DNA of 54,827 bases, from NCBI GenBank assembly GCA_013115125.1, contig JABANN010000193.1:1-54827 (forward strand), in the 5' to 3' direction. Made by a program: the position numbers and the translations under genes. Of this stretch, positions 10,107-22,874 are shown one piece after another. How positions within the stretch are numbered: position 1 is the first letter of the stretch; each line of letters begins with the position of its first letter. The notes below the pieces were generated by a model. It made no database searches, had not been told where the DNA came from, and saw nothing but the letters and a program-made list of their open reading frames with translations. This DNA is from Perkinsus olseni (taxonomy: Eukaryota > Perkinsozoa > Perkinsida).

Positions 10107-10783
10107 ATGACCTCCACGGCGTCGGTTCGACTGAATGTTGGGGGCACCTTCTTCGAGGTCGCGGAGTCCACTTTGATGCGTCAGGAGGGGACTATGTTGG
10201 CCGTCATGGCTCGGGATGTTTGGAGGCCTCAACACGGAAACGCTATCTTCATCGATCGAGATCCCGATGTGTTCCGTCTCATATTGCGATGGCTCCGAGA
10301 TCCTAGCGATTCCATACTCGTACCGCGATCGATACCACTGGCTGACGTCGAGAGAGACGCCCGGTGGGAAACACACACACAGCCTTAGGTGTTCGGCCAG
10401 CCCCTGTGCTCAGGTTCTACGGCCTGCCTGACACCGTTAGTATTACTCGTGAGCGAGCGGGCCCCTCCCTCGTTGAAGTCGACGGAGTGATAACGAAGAT
10501 CCGTCAATGGTCCCATGGGCTTCGCGTTACGCCCATGCTCGTCGATAAGGCGAAAGAGATGCTCGAGTTCTGTCTCTTGGATATGTGCGCTCGAGAGTCG
10601 AACGTCGGCAGCACTCGCGCTCTGCTGTGTGTCGATCGTGACAGCGAGTACTTAGACAAGTACAGCGTCCAGTCGACTGCTGAACATATTTGTCATACGT
10701 GCGGCCTCCCGGGCGCTACTGTGCTGTATACTTTGGTACAGGGATCACCATATGGTTACTTCGTCCTGGAAGTGCCACGGTGA
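10107..10783 (+). CDS. KCTD-like BTB/T1-domain protein
   Basis: Two exons, 10107-10363 and 10414-10783, are separated by a 50-base GT-AG intron and encode 208 residues. Residues 7-90 are a T1-type BTB domain: VRLNVGGTFFEVAESTLMR, GNAIFIDRDPDVFRLILRWL and, across the intron, ERDARFYGLPDTV, which is the usual end of the domain (E-A-x-F-Y-G-L). Splicing is supported because only the spliced frame restores this ending. KCTD-type proteins form oligomers and often serve as substrate adaptors of cullin-3 ubiquitin ligases, or bind other signalling proteins. The C-terminal 115 residues contain several cysteines and a CHTCGLPG motif and match no domain I know. The gene starts 82 bases after the stop of the CWF19L1-like gene on the same strand. 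Confidence 0.82.
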
Positions 10784-11107
10784 CTATTAGTCGGCCAATT
10801 CTTGTGCTATTGCCGAGATTTCGGTTCAGCATGAAGATGTTGGGTTAGCGCAGTTATCAACCACAAATGGTTAAGAGGCGTGACGATCTCTAACTCCTGC
10901 GGCGGATCGTTACTGGACACGAGATAAGAAACCGATGAGGTACGGGTCTTGCTGCTGATCGGTCAATTCACGATGGAGGATAGCCTGTCATTGACCGGTT
11001 TGACGTCCTGTGACGGCCCATTTCAAGAGTCGTTCATCATGACCCTCATACCGAGGGTTTACCAGCACTTCCTTTGACGCAACTCTATACACGTTGAAGA
11101 GAAACAA
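10784..11107. other. Convergent intergenic gap, nothing seen
   Basis: The gap lies between the 3' ends of the BTB gene (plus) and a minus-strand gene. No repeat, RNA gene or open frame stands out. Confidence 0.5.
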
Positions 11108-12223
11108 TCAGGAAACGACATCGTCCAAGATCTCAGCCTTGCGGTATCTCAGCAGTTTATCAGCGAACTCATCATGAATTCCCATGCTGTTCAACAGTCG
11201 ACAAATTTCTTGCAGCTCATCCGTACCTGAAGCCGCAGGTCCACCGTATCCATTCTCGCCAAAGATGTTCAAGCACATAGGATGGTGATCACGAGTGAAG
11301 GACAATAGCTTACTGCAGCTCATAGTTGGCAATGCTTTCCGTAAGCCTGCTACGAGCCTTTTATGTATGAATCCGCACTTGATGAGGGCCCCTAGTATGC
11401 GGGCACAGTTTCTGCCCTTTATAGAGTGAACCTGCGAGGAACCGCTGGAGCACCATCCTAGTAAGGATATCGGACTGACGTTATTGTAAAGTTTGGGCGC
11501 TGCCACCTCGAAAAGCTTTTTGTGTTTCACGTTGGCCTCCGCGTACGCGACCCAAAGATTCTCCCATGCATACCTAAAGCGCATACGCGCGGTCGAGCAG
11601 AACAGCGGTGCAACGGTACACCTCACCAGTCGTTGGTAGCGTGGACGTTGCCAACACTACTCGCCAGCTTCCTTCTGTCACAGGACAAGTCGTCCGCGCA
11701 CGCCATGAGGAATCCTTCGTCGTTGCGGTGAGCTACGTGGACATAGCCGCTGATCAAGTGGGACAGGTCTACTGGTGTGAAGCGCGGTAGCCGCGGGGGA
11801 ACGAATGACTCGAGAAACGGGTAGCTGAGAAGGAGCTGATAGTGGCACCGTCCGAGCTGCCAACTCCTACACGTCGCTGTGGCCAAAGTTCATCTTGTTG
11901 AAGCCTCGCACGACTGCAGCGAATTGGTGCCCACTGAGAACATCGCCCATGGCCATCGACCTCGCAGCTACGCCGTTCCACATAGATGCGTCCATCACTT
12001 TCCGGGATACGGATCGCCTCACGAACGCTACCAATGCTTCGGGGTCTGACGGGAGCCCGGCTAGACCTATCGACCGTGTTATCCGAAGAGTTGGGGATAC
12101 CGTCATGGACAGTCGGGGCGGTGCTCTCAGAAAACTGTTGCCGACCAAGGAGAAAGGATACCCAGTGCCTCCCCTTCCGACTCGGCGATGTTCAGTCGAC
12201 GACACTAGACGCAAGGCACGCAT
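11108..12223 (-). CDS. Hypothetical helical protein, possibly mitochondrial
   Basis: Three exons read well on the minus strand and join in phase: one from the ATG at 12223 to a donor near 11880, one from about 11843 to 11629, and one from about 11575 to the stop at 11108. The introns are about 40-53 bases. The product of roughly 310 residues has an Arg-rich, acid-poor start (MRALRLVSS...), compatible with a mitochondrial presequence. It continues with helical, repeat-like segments (ALVAFVRRSVSRKVMD, FAAVVRGFNKMNF, LLGWCSSGSSQVHS, LGALIKCGFIHKRLV) and ends in RYRKAEILDDVVS. The style recalls FASTK/HPR-type organelle RNA-binding repeat proteins, which are abundant in alveolates, but I see no RAP domain and do not assign it. 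The start codon is uncertain. Confidence 0.55.
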
Positions 12224-12357
12224 TGCGGCATAAGATCAATTGAAACCGTTCAATCCAGTCACAAAAGAAAAGGGGGGACGCTTATTAACGTTGTAGAGAC
12301 CACCTCTACCGGGGATGATCCGGCAAAGGCATAATTGAGAAACTGTCTCAGTCTTAT

Positions 12358-15300
12358 TTAGTTTTCCAGCATGGAGAAGAGCCCACTCCAGAATTCGTCC
12401 ATGGTGACGTCGGATTCGCGAGCATGCTCTACTGCGGTAGCGTTGCTGCGAATCGACTCCATCAATTGTGACAGTGAGCGTCCGATCTGAAGAGACGAGG
12501 GCTACAGCGAGGACTTGAGAGCGTCGACACTTACTGCGCTGAGTCTCTTCTCCACTCGCATACGTTCGAGGGTGTCGGCCCGGGACGCATCGGTGCTTCC
12601 TCCAGCACACGAGTAGAAGACAGAAGTCAGAAGCGACGAGCACGCCGAGGACACTCGCGCTTTAACGTCGTCGAAGCGAGTGATGAGGAAGTTCCATGCC
12701 ATGTCGCCCCCCTCAGAGGAGGAGGCCCGGACCGATCCCATGACTGTGTAGTAGTCCGAGGGTCGGACGATAGGGTTGAGGCTCCACTCGAGGGTGCGCT
12801 GCTTCAGCCGATTGTCCTTCACGTATCCCAGAGAAGCGTAGATGTCCACAACTTCCGTCTTAGTGACATCGTAGCGTTCCGCCCGCTCCTTGAGGGCAGT
12901 CCAGAAGTCTCCGCCGCCAGCCAGAGCCAGCTTGAGGACAGAGCGTCGGATATCAGCGGGAAGGGAGGAGGGGTCCTCGAGGTAGGCCTGAGCGCGCTGG
13001 CAGGCATTCTCGACCATCTCCTTGTTGGTGTGACAGTATTTACTGGCCAGATTGACGAGGGTGCTGCGGAGCTGTCTCGTCTTGGACTCGTCCGTAGGCT
13101 TGGAATCCCACCCGATGCGAGCTAGCGGGCCTTCAATCAACTCGGTAACCAACTTGTTCATCTCACTACCCCGACCGACCCCCTCGCAGATGATATCCAG
13201 AGCAGAGACGGTGATGGCGATCGCGTCCCAGACATCAGCGTCGCCTTCACTTTTGTAGAAGGTGAGCAGCTGGAGAGCCTCACACACAGTCAGGCGTTTT
13301 GCCTTAGCCAACGCTCGAGTAGTAGCAAGAAGCTGGATTTTGTCAGTTACCGGAAGGCTGCGGTGTGCTACCGCCTTAGCGAGAGCGCCCCTCATTTCCG
13401 GGCTAGCGTAGTGGACCCTGTAGGGCACCCAAGATCCGTAGTTCAAAGCAACCCACCTGGCGTTGCCGACATTAACGGTCTCAGACTTCTCACGCATCAT
13501 AGTTAGTCTGCCCATCTCGCCAGCCGGTGTTCTCTCATCACCAATGAGGATCGGCACCACCCACTTCTTCTCCTCGTCCCCCTCCTTCACCGAGCCATCG
13601 GATAGGAACCAACTTTGTGTGACTTTACAGTTACCATTGGAGTCACGAGGGCCGACCTCCAATACAGGATAACCCATCTGGTCCGTCCAGGAATCCATCA
13701 TCTCCTTCACGGGTTGACCGGACGCCTGAAGGCAGAAACAGCATACTATATGATGCGCCCTCTCGACAACCTCGTTGAAGCTACCTCCTCGAAGGCCTTC
13801 CACAAATCAGAAGTCTGCGTGTTTTTGTACTGATGACGGTCCATGTAGATTTGCACGCCTTTTTGGAATGCATCAGGTCCCAGGACCGCCCACAGAGTCC
13901 TCACGATAGCGCAGCCCTTCTCATAGGAAATAGCGTCAAAAACCTGTGGCCATGAGCGACTCCGCAGAGTACAGGAAAAGGGCACCGCCTACCTCATCAA
14001 CATCCTCAGCAGCGCTGATAGGGACCTTGATGGGGTGGCTCGACCTCATGCCGTCCAAGTGGAAGGCACTCTCCAAGTCAGAACTCACGTACCTGAGGAC
14101 AGCCTCTGTAGGCATCTTCGAAGCTCGTTACAGGCTGTTACATATTCCAGAGGCCCAGCTCGGGGAAGAGAGCATCGGCCGAGAGGTTCTCCATGAAGGT
14201 AGCGAAGCCTTCGTTAAGCCAGAGGTCATCCCACCACTCCATAGTGACGAGGTTGCCGAACCACTGATGGGCCAACTCGTGGCTGACTACTGTAGCGACA
14301 CGCTTACGTGTGCCGACCGAGACCTAAGTAAACACGCAATGCCCCTTGAGAGAGACCACGGATATCAGACGGGGAGGCGCCACGACCTACCTTGGCGGGA
14401 TCACAGAGGAGATCTACTTCTCGGAAAGTGACCAACCCCCAATTCTCCATGGCACCGCAGGCGAAGTCAGGGATGGCGACTAGGTCCAGCTTCGGCAAGG
14501 GGTAGGGGAGACCGAAGAACTTCTCGTACCTAGGCAGAAATAATGAGGAGGGCAGTGGCGCTCAACGGGGACGTACCACTCCAAAACGCGAGTGGCGACG
14601 TCCAGCGCGAAGTGGCACTGGTCCTTGCTGCCGGGAGTGGCCAGAACGCGGACCTGAGACTGGAAGGTCAGCGAGAGATCGGTCCAATTTTAACTTACGA
14701 GTGTACCACGCTTGGTGGCAGACTGCAGAAACTCGAACTCTCCAACAACGAGAGCCATCAGGTAAGGGCTCATCAAGGGGGACGGCATGAAAGTGACCTT
14801 TTGCATCAGTGAGCCGCTGTGCTCCGCAGGGAGGAGGGCTCTGGAGGCGTCGGGCATATTCGAGATCACCTGCATGGGTTGACGATATTCTTATCAATAT
14901 ACACCCATGAAGACCCAGAGAAGTCGCTCAGATAGGGAAGTGCGCTGTCGGTGATAACAGCGAAGACCTGGGAGCCATGGCCGCCTACCTGTCGGTGTGC
15001 CTCAGTGGTGACTGTTATACGGAATACAGCCTTGGCACCGGGTTCATCGATACAGGGGAAGGCTCTCCGTGCATCGATGGCTTCCATTTGAGTGCAAAGA
15101 AGATGCTTGGGCTTCCCGTATTGATCCACGTACCTGTGCGGAGCTCTCAGTGCGAAGATAAATGGAAGTTTCATCGGCCGTTCTCCACTCCGACCGACAC
15201 CCTCAGGCTCATTACGCTGAACGATAGAGGCCAGCCATCTGGTCGTTGAGGGTGCCAACATAATCGACGTTGAGAACTGCTGGGCCCGTCGGCAGCTCCG

Positions 15301-15637
15301 CTGTGAAGCAGAAAGTGCAAGTAGTGTTCTTCTCACTAACCGCGACAGAATCTGTATGGTAAGTCTTCCCGCTAGATGGACACTCGAGAGACACCTGATG
15401 ATCGCAAACCACTGCTCGCGACCACAACCACCCACAGGCAACACCCACTCACCCCAGCGCTGATGGCCAGCTCTTTGGCATGCAGTTTGATAACCTTAGT
15501 GGGTTCGGTGACATCCAGCGCTATCCTTGATGAGCCCTCGAAACGGAAGGTGTCGAAGTTGGGCTGCAGATGGATATCATATTCTCTGACGTGGACGTGA
15601 CTGTCGAGGAGGTTGCTGCTGCTGTTGTCGTCTGTCA
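12358..15637 (-). CDS. M1 zinc aminopeptidase (puromycin-sensitive type), copy 1
   Basis: An eleven-exon gene with phase-consistent GT-AG introns and a product of about 880 residues. N-terminal beta domain: [18 protein letters not shown], then [15 protein letters not shown] and [18 protein letters not shown]. Catalytic domain: [28 protein letters not shown] with the third ligand in WLNEGFATF (about 14,180-14,290), and the transition-state tyrosine in ISYEKG. The large tenth exon (ending near 12,530) carries the helical ERAP1-like C domain. The last exon ([16 protein letters not shown]) ends in a TAA at 12358-12360. Such enzymes remove N-terminal residues from peptides in the cytosol. The start chosen is the ATG at 15637, because its protein begins like the paralogues; an in-frame ATG at 15716 lies only 38 bases from the neighbour. 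It is the last of four tandem copies and looks intact. Confidence 0.88.
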
Positions 15638-15754
15638 TTCTATATTGAAAGGTGGAGTTCAGTAGGAGCTTACTGCGAGCTCGATAGAGGAGCGCCTGAA
15701 AGTAACCCGACGCCATTCGAATCAGAAACTAGGATTTAAGAATTGTGGAATGAC

Positions 15755-18700
15755 TCATAGCTCGGTCGCCAGCTGCTGCCAGTAGGAGTCCGTACCAAGT
15801 GGCGAGGCGGACGCCCTCTGGACAAGTCCTGCGTTGGATCGGATAGTCTCCGCTATCTGGGATACTGACCGGGATATCTGACAAGGAGGCCGAAATGGCA
15901 GTGCAACCGTTATCCTATATCAGGCCTCTCGAGGGTCATGCCAACGATTATTGGAGATTTTTTCCATGTTCGGACCGATTGTTCACTAATGTGAAGAAAA
16001 TGCAGTCTCAGTCGGATACAGCGTCTTCCAAGCCGAAATGAGAGCTTTCGATTACTGCCCGAGAGCAATCGCAACTCGCTCGCAACAAGAAATTACGGAA
16101 GGCGGGCCCTTCTCAAGTGGGCACCCTGTGTAATCTGCCCCATCATCAACGTCGCGCAGGAGTGCTCACGCTGACCTCGTGACCCATGGTACTACTTCTT
16201 TCAGGTTGTAATCAGCCGCCAGTTTCTCAACGCGCTCTGCCATCTCCTCCGTACAAGCATTCCTAGAGCAGCTCCCGATGACGGAGGCGAGGAGCGTGGA
16301 GCTCGCCGTGGCCACTCTTCCGTGGACAGCAGAAAAGTTGGTCTCTAGCCAGCTCCAGGCAAGGTCAGCGCCCCCTGTGGAGGAGATTCTGACGCTTGCC
16401 ATCGGGAAGAAGAAGTCTTGTGTCTTGACCGAGGGCGTCAAGCACCACTCCAACACTTTCCGCTTCAGAGGTACACTGGGGACGAACCTGTGAGGATATC
16501 AGTACGCTAGAAAGTGAAGAGATTCTATTCTCTCACCCAATGGCATGGTAGATATCTACACGCTCGGTCTGCGGTGTAGTCGGGTTTTCGGCTTTCTTCA
16601 GAAGCTGCCTCCAGAGCTCCTCACCCCTGGATGCATCCCCACCGGCTAACGCCAACTTGAATACGGATGGGCGAACGTCGTCAGCGACGCTCGCGTGATC
16701 ATCGAGGTAGTCCAAGGTCATCTCCACACAGGAGGCAGCAAGCTGTGAATCAGCCTGGCAGTAGACAGCGGCCAGAGAGGTGACAGCAGCTCTTAGTTGG
16801 CGATCCTTGGCCGTATCGCTGTCCTTGGTCCGCCATCCGCACTCAGCAAGCAGTGGACTGATGATACGACTGACAAGTCGCTTGAATGGCTCCTCCTTGC
16901 CGATGCCGGCGCAGACTAGGTGTAGAGCTGCTATAACCCTAACGAGGGCATCCCATACATCCGGGTCGGTCTCCTTCTTGTAGGCGACCAGAACCTTGGG
17001 CACTTCCTCGGGCTGCACTCGACCAGCCTTGCACAACGCCAGCGTATCGAAGGCAAAGTGAATTCTATTCGCGACGGGAATTTCCTTGGCACTGATCGCT
17101 CTCAGAATGGCCTCAACGTCATCATGACAAGTGTAGTGCACTCTGTAGGGGACCCAGGCTCCCCAGTTGAACAAGTGCCACTTGGAGTCACGTAGGTTGA
17201 TGGTAGCCTCGCGGTCCCTCAGAAGGGTTAGGCTTCCCAAAGATTCCGTCGGTGTGGAGTCATCACAAATGAGGATCGGCACCACCCACTTCTTCTCCTT
17301 GTCCCCCTCCTTTACCGAGCCATCGGATAGGAACCAACTTTGTGTGACTTTACAGTTACCATTGGAGTCACGAGGGCCGACCTTCAATACAGGATAACCC
17401 ATCTGGTCCGTCCAGGAATCCATCATCTCCTTCACGGGCTGACCGGATACCTAAGGCGCACATCCTCGAGCGTGCCCCGCTGGGGAGTGGCCTCCTACAT
17501 CTTCTACGGCTTCCCACAGGTCCTCCGTCGTCGCGTTGCCATACTGATGCTTCCTCATGTACAGCTGCAGGGCCTCCCGGAACTTCTTGCCGCCAACGAA
17601 GCTCCATAGAAGCCTCACAACCGCTGAGCCTTTCCGGTAGGATATGTAATCGAGAACCTCAGAAATGTAGCAAGCCTCAAGTGCGATGCGGGCGAAAGTT
17701 CTATTGCTGATGCCAAGTCACCCAGTCCCGCAGCAACCTATACTACCTGTTCAGCTTCGTCAGCGCTGTCTAGGTGGACAACGATAGGATGGCTCGATCT
17801 CAGACCGTCAACACTGAGAGCTCCCTCCAAGGTATCGGAAATATACCTGCTCGAAGTGTCCAGCTCCTCCCTCAAGAAGCCTCTTCCTAGGGCTCACATA
17901 TTCCACACTCCCAGCTCAGGCCGCAAGGCATCCGTACAGAGGTACTGCATGAAGGTAGCGAACCCCTCATTGAGCCAGAGCTCGTCCCACCAATGCATCG
18001 TAACTAGGTTGCCGAACCATTGGTGAGCCAACTCGTGCGCTACTACGGTAGCGACCCGGGTCATTCGAGCCACCGAAGCCTGAGACACACCAATTTCGCA
18101 AGGCGAGGGTACGGTACTACTTTTTCAGGATCGCAGAGCAGGTCGGTCTCCCTGTATGTGACCAGACCCCAGTTTTCCATAGCTCCCATGGCGAAGTCAG
18201 GGACGGCAATCATGTCCGTCTTAGGAAGGGCATAGCGTAGGCCGAAGAAATCCTCGTACCTGATGGCCGCGTAAAGACACTCTGGAGCCACCGAAATCTA
18301 CTACCATTCTATTGACTGGACACCGCAGTCAAGAGCGTAGTGCAGCAAGTCCTTCTTGCCCGGTGTGCATATGGCTCGAACCTAACACTTGGTGCTGATC
18401 ACAAGCGGATCGGAGACCATCTGGTTTACTAAGGTGCCGTTCTTCGTGGTAGCCTGCAGATACTCGAACTGGCCAATGCAGAAGGCAACCAAATAAGTAC
18501 TCATTCTGGGAGTGGGCATGAATTCGACTCTCTGGTATGGGATAGGGGCATCGGGGTTCCCCCCGTTGTAGAGGGTCCTGGACGCCTCTGGCATATTGGA
18601 AATGGCCTGAGCCAAGAGAAGGTCAGAGAGATGCCACAGTGAGCAGCTCGGTACCTGTAGGCGGGCATCGCAGGAGATGGTTATCCGAAACACAGCCTTG

Positions 18701-19354
18701 GCCTCAGGCTCATCGATGCAAGGGAAGGCCCGGCGAGCATGGATGAGAGCGAAAAACGTCGTTCCCATGTAGCGCTGCTTTCTAGCAAGGTCAGTGTAAC
18801 TGAGCACTGGATACTCGAGAGGTCGGGAAGCTGACCGCTAGGCGTGGTGCACCCTCTCACCTTGACCTGTAGAAACCTGCCATTTGGTCATTGATAGTTC
18901 CCACATAATCAACACTTAAAATGCCGAAGCCAGTGGGCAGCGCCTCAGCAAACTCGAAGTTCGCTACACTGGACTCCGGAAGTATCCGCACCGACATCGC
19001 TTCGATAGGCCCGGAACCGGAAGGAGTGAAAACAACCTGGCACCACGAACAGCGTCTTCCCAGCGGCTACAGTATGCGCACTGCTTCCGAGAATGATCTA
19101 TTTGACTTCACATTACGGTGTGGTCGTCACGAATAGACAAAATGCTCGGCCCACGCCCATACAGGACTGTCCAGTACTACCTTGGGCTCAAAAGCCAACT
19201 CTTTTGCGTGCAACTCTATAGTCTTCATAGGTTCCGAGACGGCTAGACAAATCTTCGATGAGCCCTCGAACTGGAACGTGTCCATGTTGGGCTTAATATG
19301 AATGTCGTATTCTTTCACGGCGATGTTCTTAGACAGAACGTCTGAGCCTGGCAT
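15755..19354 (-). CDS. M1 zinc aminopeptidase, copy 2 (divergent, anchor motif changed)
   Basis: This has the same exon plan as copy 1 but with an extra intron splitting exon ten (about 16,485-16,533) and a last intron of about 300 bases before the final exon ([16 protein letters not shown]...), which ends in a TGA at 15755-15757. It begins [20 protein letters not shown]. Zinc site [17 protein letters not shown]...WLNEGFATF (about 17,950-18,050), [11 protein letters not shown] and the tyrosine in ISYRKG are all kept. The block that reads [13 protein letters not shown] in copies 1 and 3 reads [14 protein letters not shown] here (about 18,730-18,770), so the Gln and Glu of the N-terminus-recognition segment are gone. 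It is likely still hydrolytic but with altered substrate binding. It is the most diverged of the intact copies, except for a short block shared with all copies. Confidence 0.85.
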
Positions 19355-19677
19355 TGTAAAACAAAAAAATGATGAAAACTGATGACTGTGATGACGAAAA
19401 TCAAAATCTTGGGGAATCATAATTACGAGGATCTACATTAACCTCTTTTGACGGTGCAGTGTAGTTTCATTGCGTGCTGCTACTCATCACTCCGACCCCT
19501 CTGCGCAGATTAACTGAGAAGTAGTCAGGGTTTACAACCGAGCTCAGGATACACAATGACAGGCACTCTCTCGGTAACGCAATTCCTTACATGCCCGATG
19601 AAACCACACTATCGAACTCCTCACATGCGGAGCGGAAAATCACTACCAAGCCCCTCGTCGATCGGGGCCTGTGGGCT

Positions 19678-22600
19678 TCACAGGCCCTTCCAGAATTCGG
19701 GAGAAGCTATGGCGCTGGACTTGGCACGGACGACAAGAGCAGCGTTTGAGCGTATGTTCTCGACTATCTGCGATATGATGCGGGATATCTGAAAAATGCC
19801 ATGACGTCATGAATCTCGTAAAACCGAGACAGTGCTTACCGAAGTGAGCTCCTTCTCCTCGGCGAGTTTCTCCACATTATCGGCCATTTCGTAGGTGACC
19901 GAGCCTCTAGCGCAGCTCGAGACGACAGCCGCGAGCAGCGACGGGCTGGCTGTGGCGACACGACCCCTACAGGCGTCGAAGTTGGACAGAAGCCACTGCC
20001 AGGTCAATGGTCCGGCCTCTGCTGTGGAGCTTCGGACGCCTCCCATCGGATAGAAGAAATCTTGGGGCTTGATGAAGTTGGTAAGGCACATGTCTAGGGT
20101 GCGCTTCTTGAGGGCGGGGCTGGCGATATACCCGAGGCTGAGGTAAATGTCCATCCTGCAGCCTTGAGAGGTCTCGTATCTCTCAGCGGTTTTGATGAGC
20201 TCCTTCCACAACTCCTCTCCGACTGCGGGATCACTACCGGCCAAAGCCAACCGGAAGGCCGGAACTCTGACATCCTCGGCGAGGGAGTCGGGGTTCTCGA
20301 GGAAGCCGCGGGTCATCTCGGCGCATTTGGCGGCGAGAGATTTGTCAGATGAGCAGTGCTGCGACGCCAAACTGGCCAAGCAGGTTCGGAGTTGACGATC
20401 CTTCGGAGTCTCCCCGGCCCTCCTTTCCCAGCCGACCTTCTCTAACAAGGGAGTTATCATACCCGACACCAACTTGTCGAGTCCAGCAGTGCGGCCGAGG
20501 CCGGTGCAAATAGTGGACAGACCAGCGATGAGGTTGGAGAGGGCGTCCCAGACATCAGCGTCGGTCTCGTTCCTGTACGCCTTCAACACTCGAGGAGCAT
20601 CTTCGGGGCTGACGCGTCCGGCTTTAGTCAGGGCGAAGATATCACCCAAAAGGTTAACCCTGTTGGGGACGGGGACGGTCTTGTCGGTCACGCCGGCCAG
20701 AATCTTCGCATACTCCTCAGCGGAGGTGTAATGGACCCTGTAGGGCACCCACGCGCCGTAGTTGAGGAGAGCCCACCTGCCGTTGCCGACATTAATGGTC
20801 TCAGACTTCTCACGCATCATAGTTAGTCTGCCCATCTCACCAGCCGGTGTCTTCTCATCACCGACAAGGATCGGCACCACCCACTTCTTCTCCTCGTCCC
20901 CCTCCTTTACCGAGCCATCGGATAGGAACCAACTTTGTGTGACTTTACAGTTACCATTGGAGTCACGAGGGCCGACCTCCAAAACAGGATAACCCATCTG
21001 GTCCGTCCAGGAATCCATCATCTCCTTCACGGGCTGACCGGATGCCTGACCGTCCGCAAATATGGAGCCAAAGTATCCTGCGAAGCGCGTAACACTACCT
21101 TCTCCAGAGCCCTCCAGAGATCATCCGTAACAGAATTGCCGTACTGATGAGTCTTCATGTACTGGCGGACACCTTCGGTGAACTTGTCAGCTCCGACCAC
21201 CGCCCACAGCTGCCTCACAGCCGCGGAGCCCTTCATGTAAGAGATGGCATCGAAGACCTAGAAGGACTACCATCGAACGCCCCTACGTCGAAAACCATCA
21301 ACCTAACCTGCTCAACTTCCTCAGCCTTGTGGATCGGCACCACAATTGGGTGACTAGAGCGTAGACCGTCAAGGGCCAAGGCACGCTCAAAGGACTCGTG
21401 AATGTACCTGAGAGGAGGGACGATCATCCCAGCCAGAGTGCGTCGCTCCGCCCTACGAGTTCCACACACCCCAATCGGGGAAGAGAGCATCGGCGGAGGC
21501 GTACTGCATGAAGGTGGCAAAACCCTCATTGAGCCAGATACCATCCCACCACTCCATCGTAACGAGATTACCAAACCACTGGTGGGCCAACTCATGGGTC
21601 ACGACGGTCGCCAAGCGAGAGCGACGGTTGACGGAGACCTGTGAGCCCGACGATACGGCACAGAGAGAACAGCTAACGTGTAAGACGAAAAACCTCTGCA
21701 GTCGCTACTACCTTGTCAGCATCACAGAGGAGATCGATCTCTCTGTATGTGACCAGACCCCAGTTTTCCATGGCCCCCATGGCAAAGTCAGGGACGGCAA
21801 TCATGTCCAGCTTAGGCAGCGGGTAGTGAATTCCGAAAAAATCTTCGTACCTGAGTGACGGTATTGACGCCTAATGATGAAGGCGACCCACAGAGTCATT
21901 AGTCGTACCATTGGAGGCAGCGGATGCCCACGTCCAGAGCGAAGGTACACTGAGCTTGCTTTCCCGGAGTACAAAGGACGCGAACCTGAGGACGAGTGGT
22001 CGGGTATCAGTTAGGATGATAGATCGAATCACACCAGCGTTCCATTCTTAGTGGTGCCTTGGACGAACTCGAACTCGCCCACGCAGAACGCGACCAGGTA
22101 GGAGCTCATCTTAGGCGAAGGCATGAAGGAGACCGTCTGGTAGGCCACGGCCTTGTCAGCGCTGTTTTTGGTAAAAATGGTCCTGGACGACTCAGGCATA
22201 TTCGAGATGACCTGCCGAGACCTCCCCGATAGCGACCGTCGAGGATCCAGGTTCCCCAGCACCCACCTGCAGGTCAGCTTCGGTAGTGATAGTGACCTTA
22301 TAGACAGCTTTGCGTTCAGGCTCATCGACACAGGGGAATGCCCTCCTAGCATCGATGGCTTCCATCTGCGTGCTCAGCATGTACTTCTTCTTACCGAACT
22401 GGTCGATGTACCTGAGGTTGCCGCTACACTGTTGAAAGAGGAGAATGGATGAGGCCTACCCAGATCTGTAGAAGCCAGCCATCTGGTCGTTGAGAGTCCC
22501 GACATATTCAATGGCCAACTCTCCCTCGCCAGGCTGAAGCTCCTCCGGGAACTCGAATGTGCATTCCGTGGCGGCCTTCGAGACGCTCACTGAGGAGGCG

Positions 22601-22874
22601 GTGACGGATGAACCGCCAGAGGGAGTATAGGTAACCTGCGGAGCCGCCATGCAAGCACCCTGGTCAAGTAGACCCGTTGAGCGCTATGCCGCACCTTGGG
22701 GTCAATAGCAAGCTCCTTGGCGTGTAGTTTGATAACCTTGGACGGCTTGGTGACAGCCAAAGATATCTTAGATTCGCCTTGGAAGCGAAAAGTGTCGAAG
22801 CTCGGCTTCAAGTGGATGTCGTATTGACGAACATCGATGTTGTCCGGCAGCACATAGCGAGATGGAGTAGACAT
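19678..22874 (-). CDS. M1 zinc aminopeptidase (puromycin-sensitive type), copy 3
   Basis: An eleven-exon plan like copy 1, starting [22 protein letters not shown] at 22874. The final exon ([16 protein letters not shown]...EFWKGL) has its TGA at 19678-19680. Conserved elements: [61 protein letters not shown] with WLNEGFATF (about 21,510-21,610) and ISYMKG. The long C-domain exon is almost identical in DNA to that of copy 4, while the flanking exons differ more, pointing to gene conversion. All expected domains and ligands are present, so it is predicted to be an active cytosolic peptidase that trims peptides downstream of the proteasome. The 323 bases between its stop and copy 2 hold no other gene. 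Confidence 0.88.

Noticed and set aside
11895-12243. Plus-strand open frames over the helical minus-strand gene
   Set aside because: They are shadows of the minus-strand exon; the plus-strand translation lacks protein character.
12819-13007. Short overlapping frames within aminopeptidase exons
   Set aside because: Alternative-frame shadows of the strongly conserved C-domain exon; the same kind of shadow recurs in all four copies.
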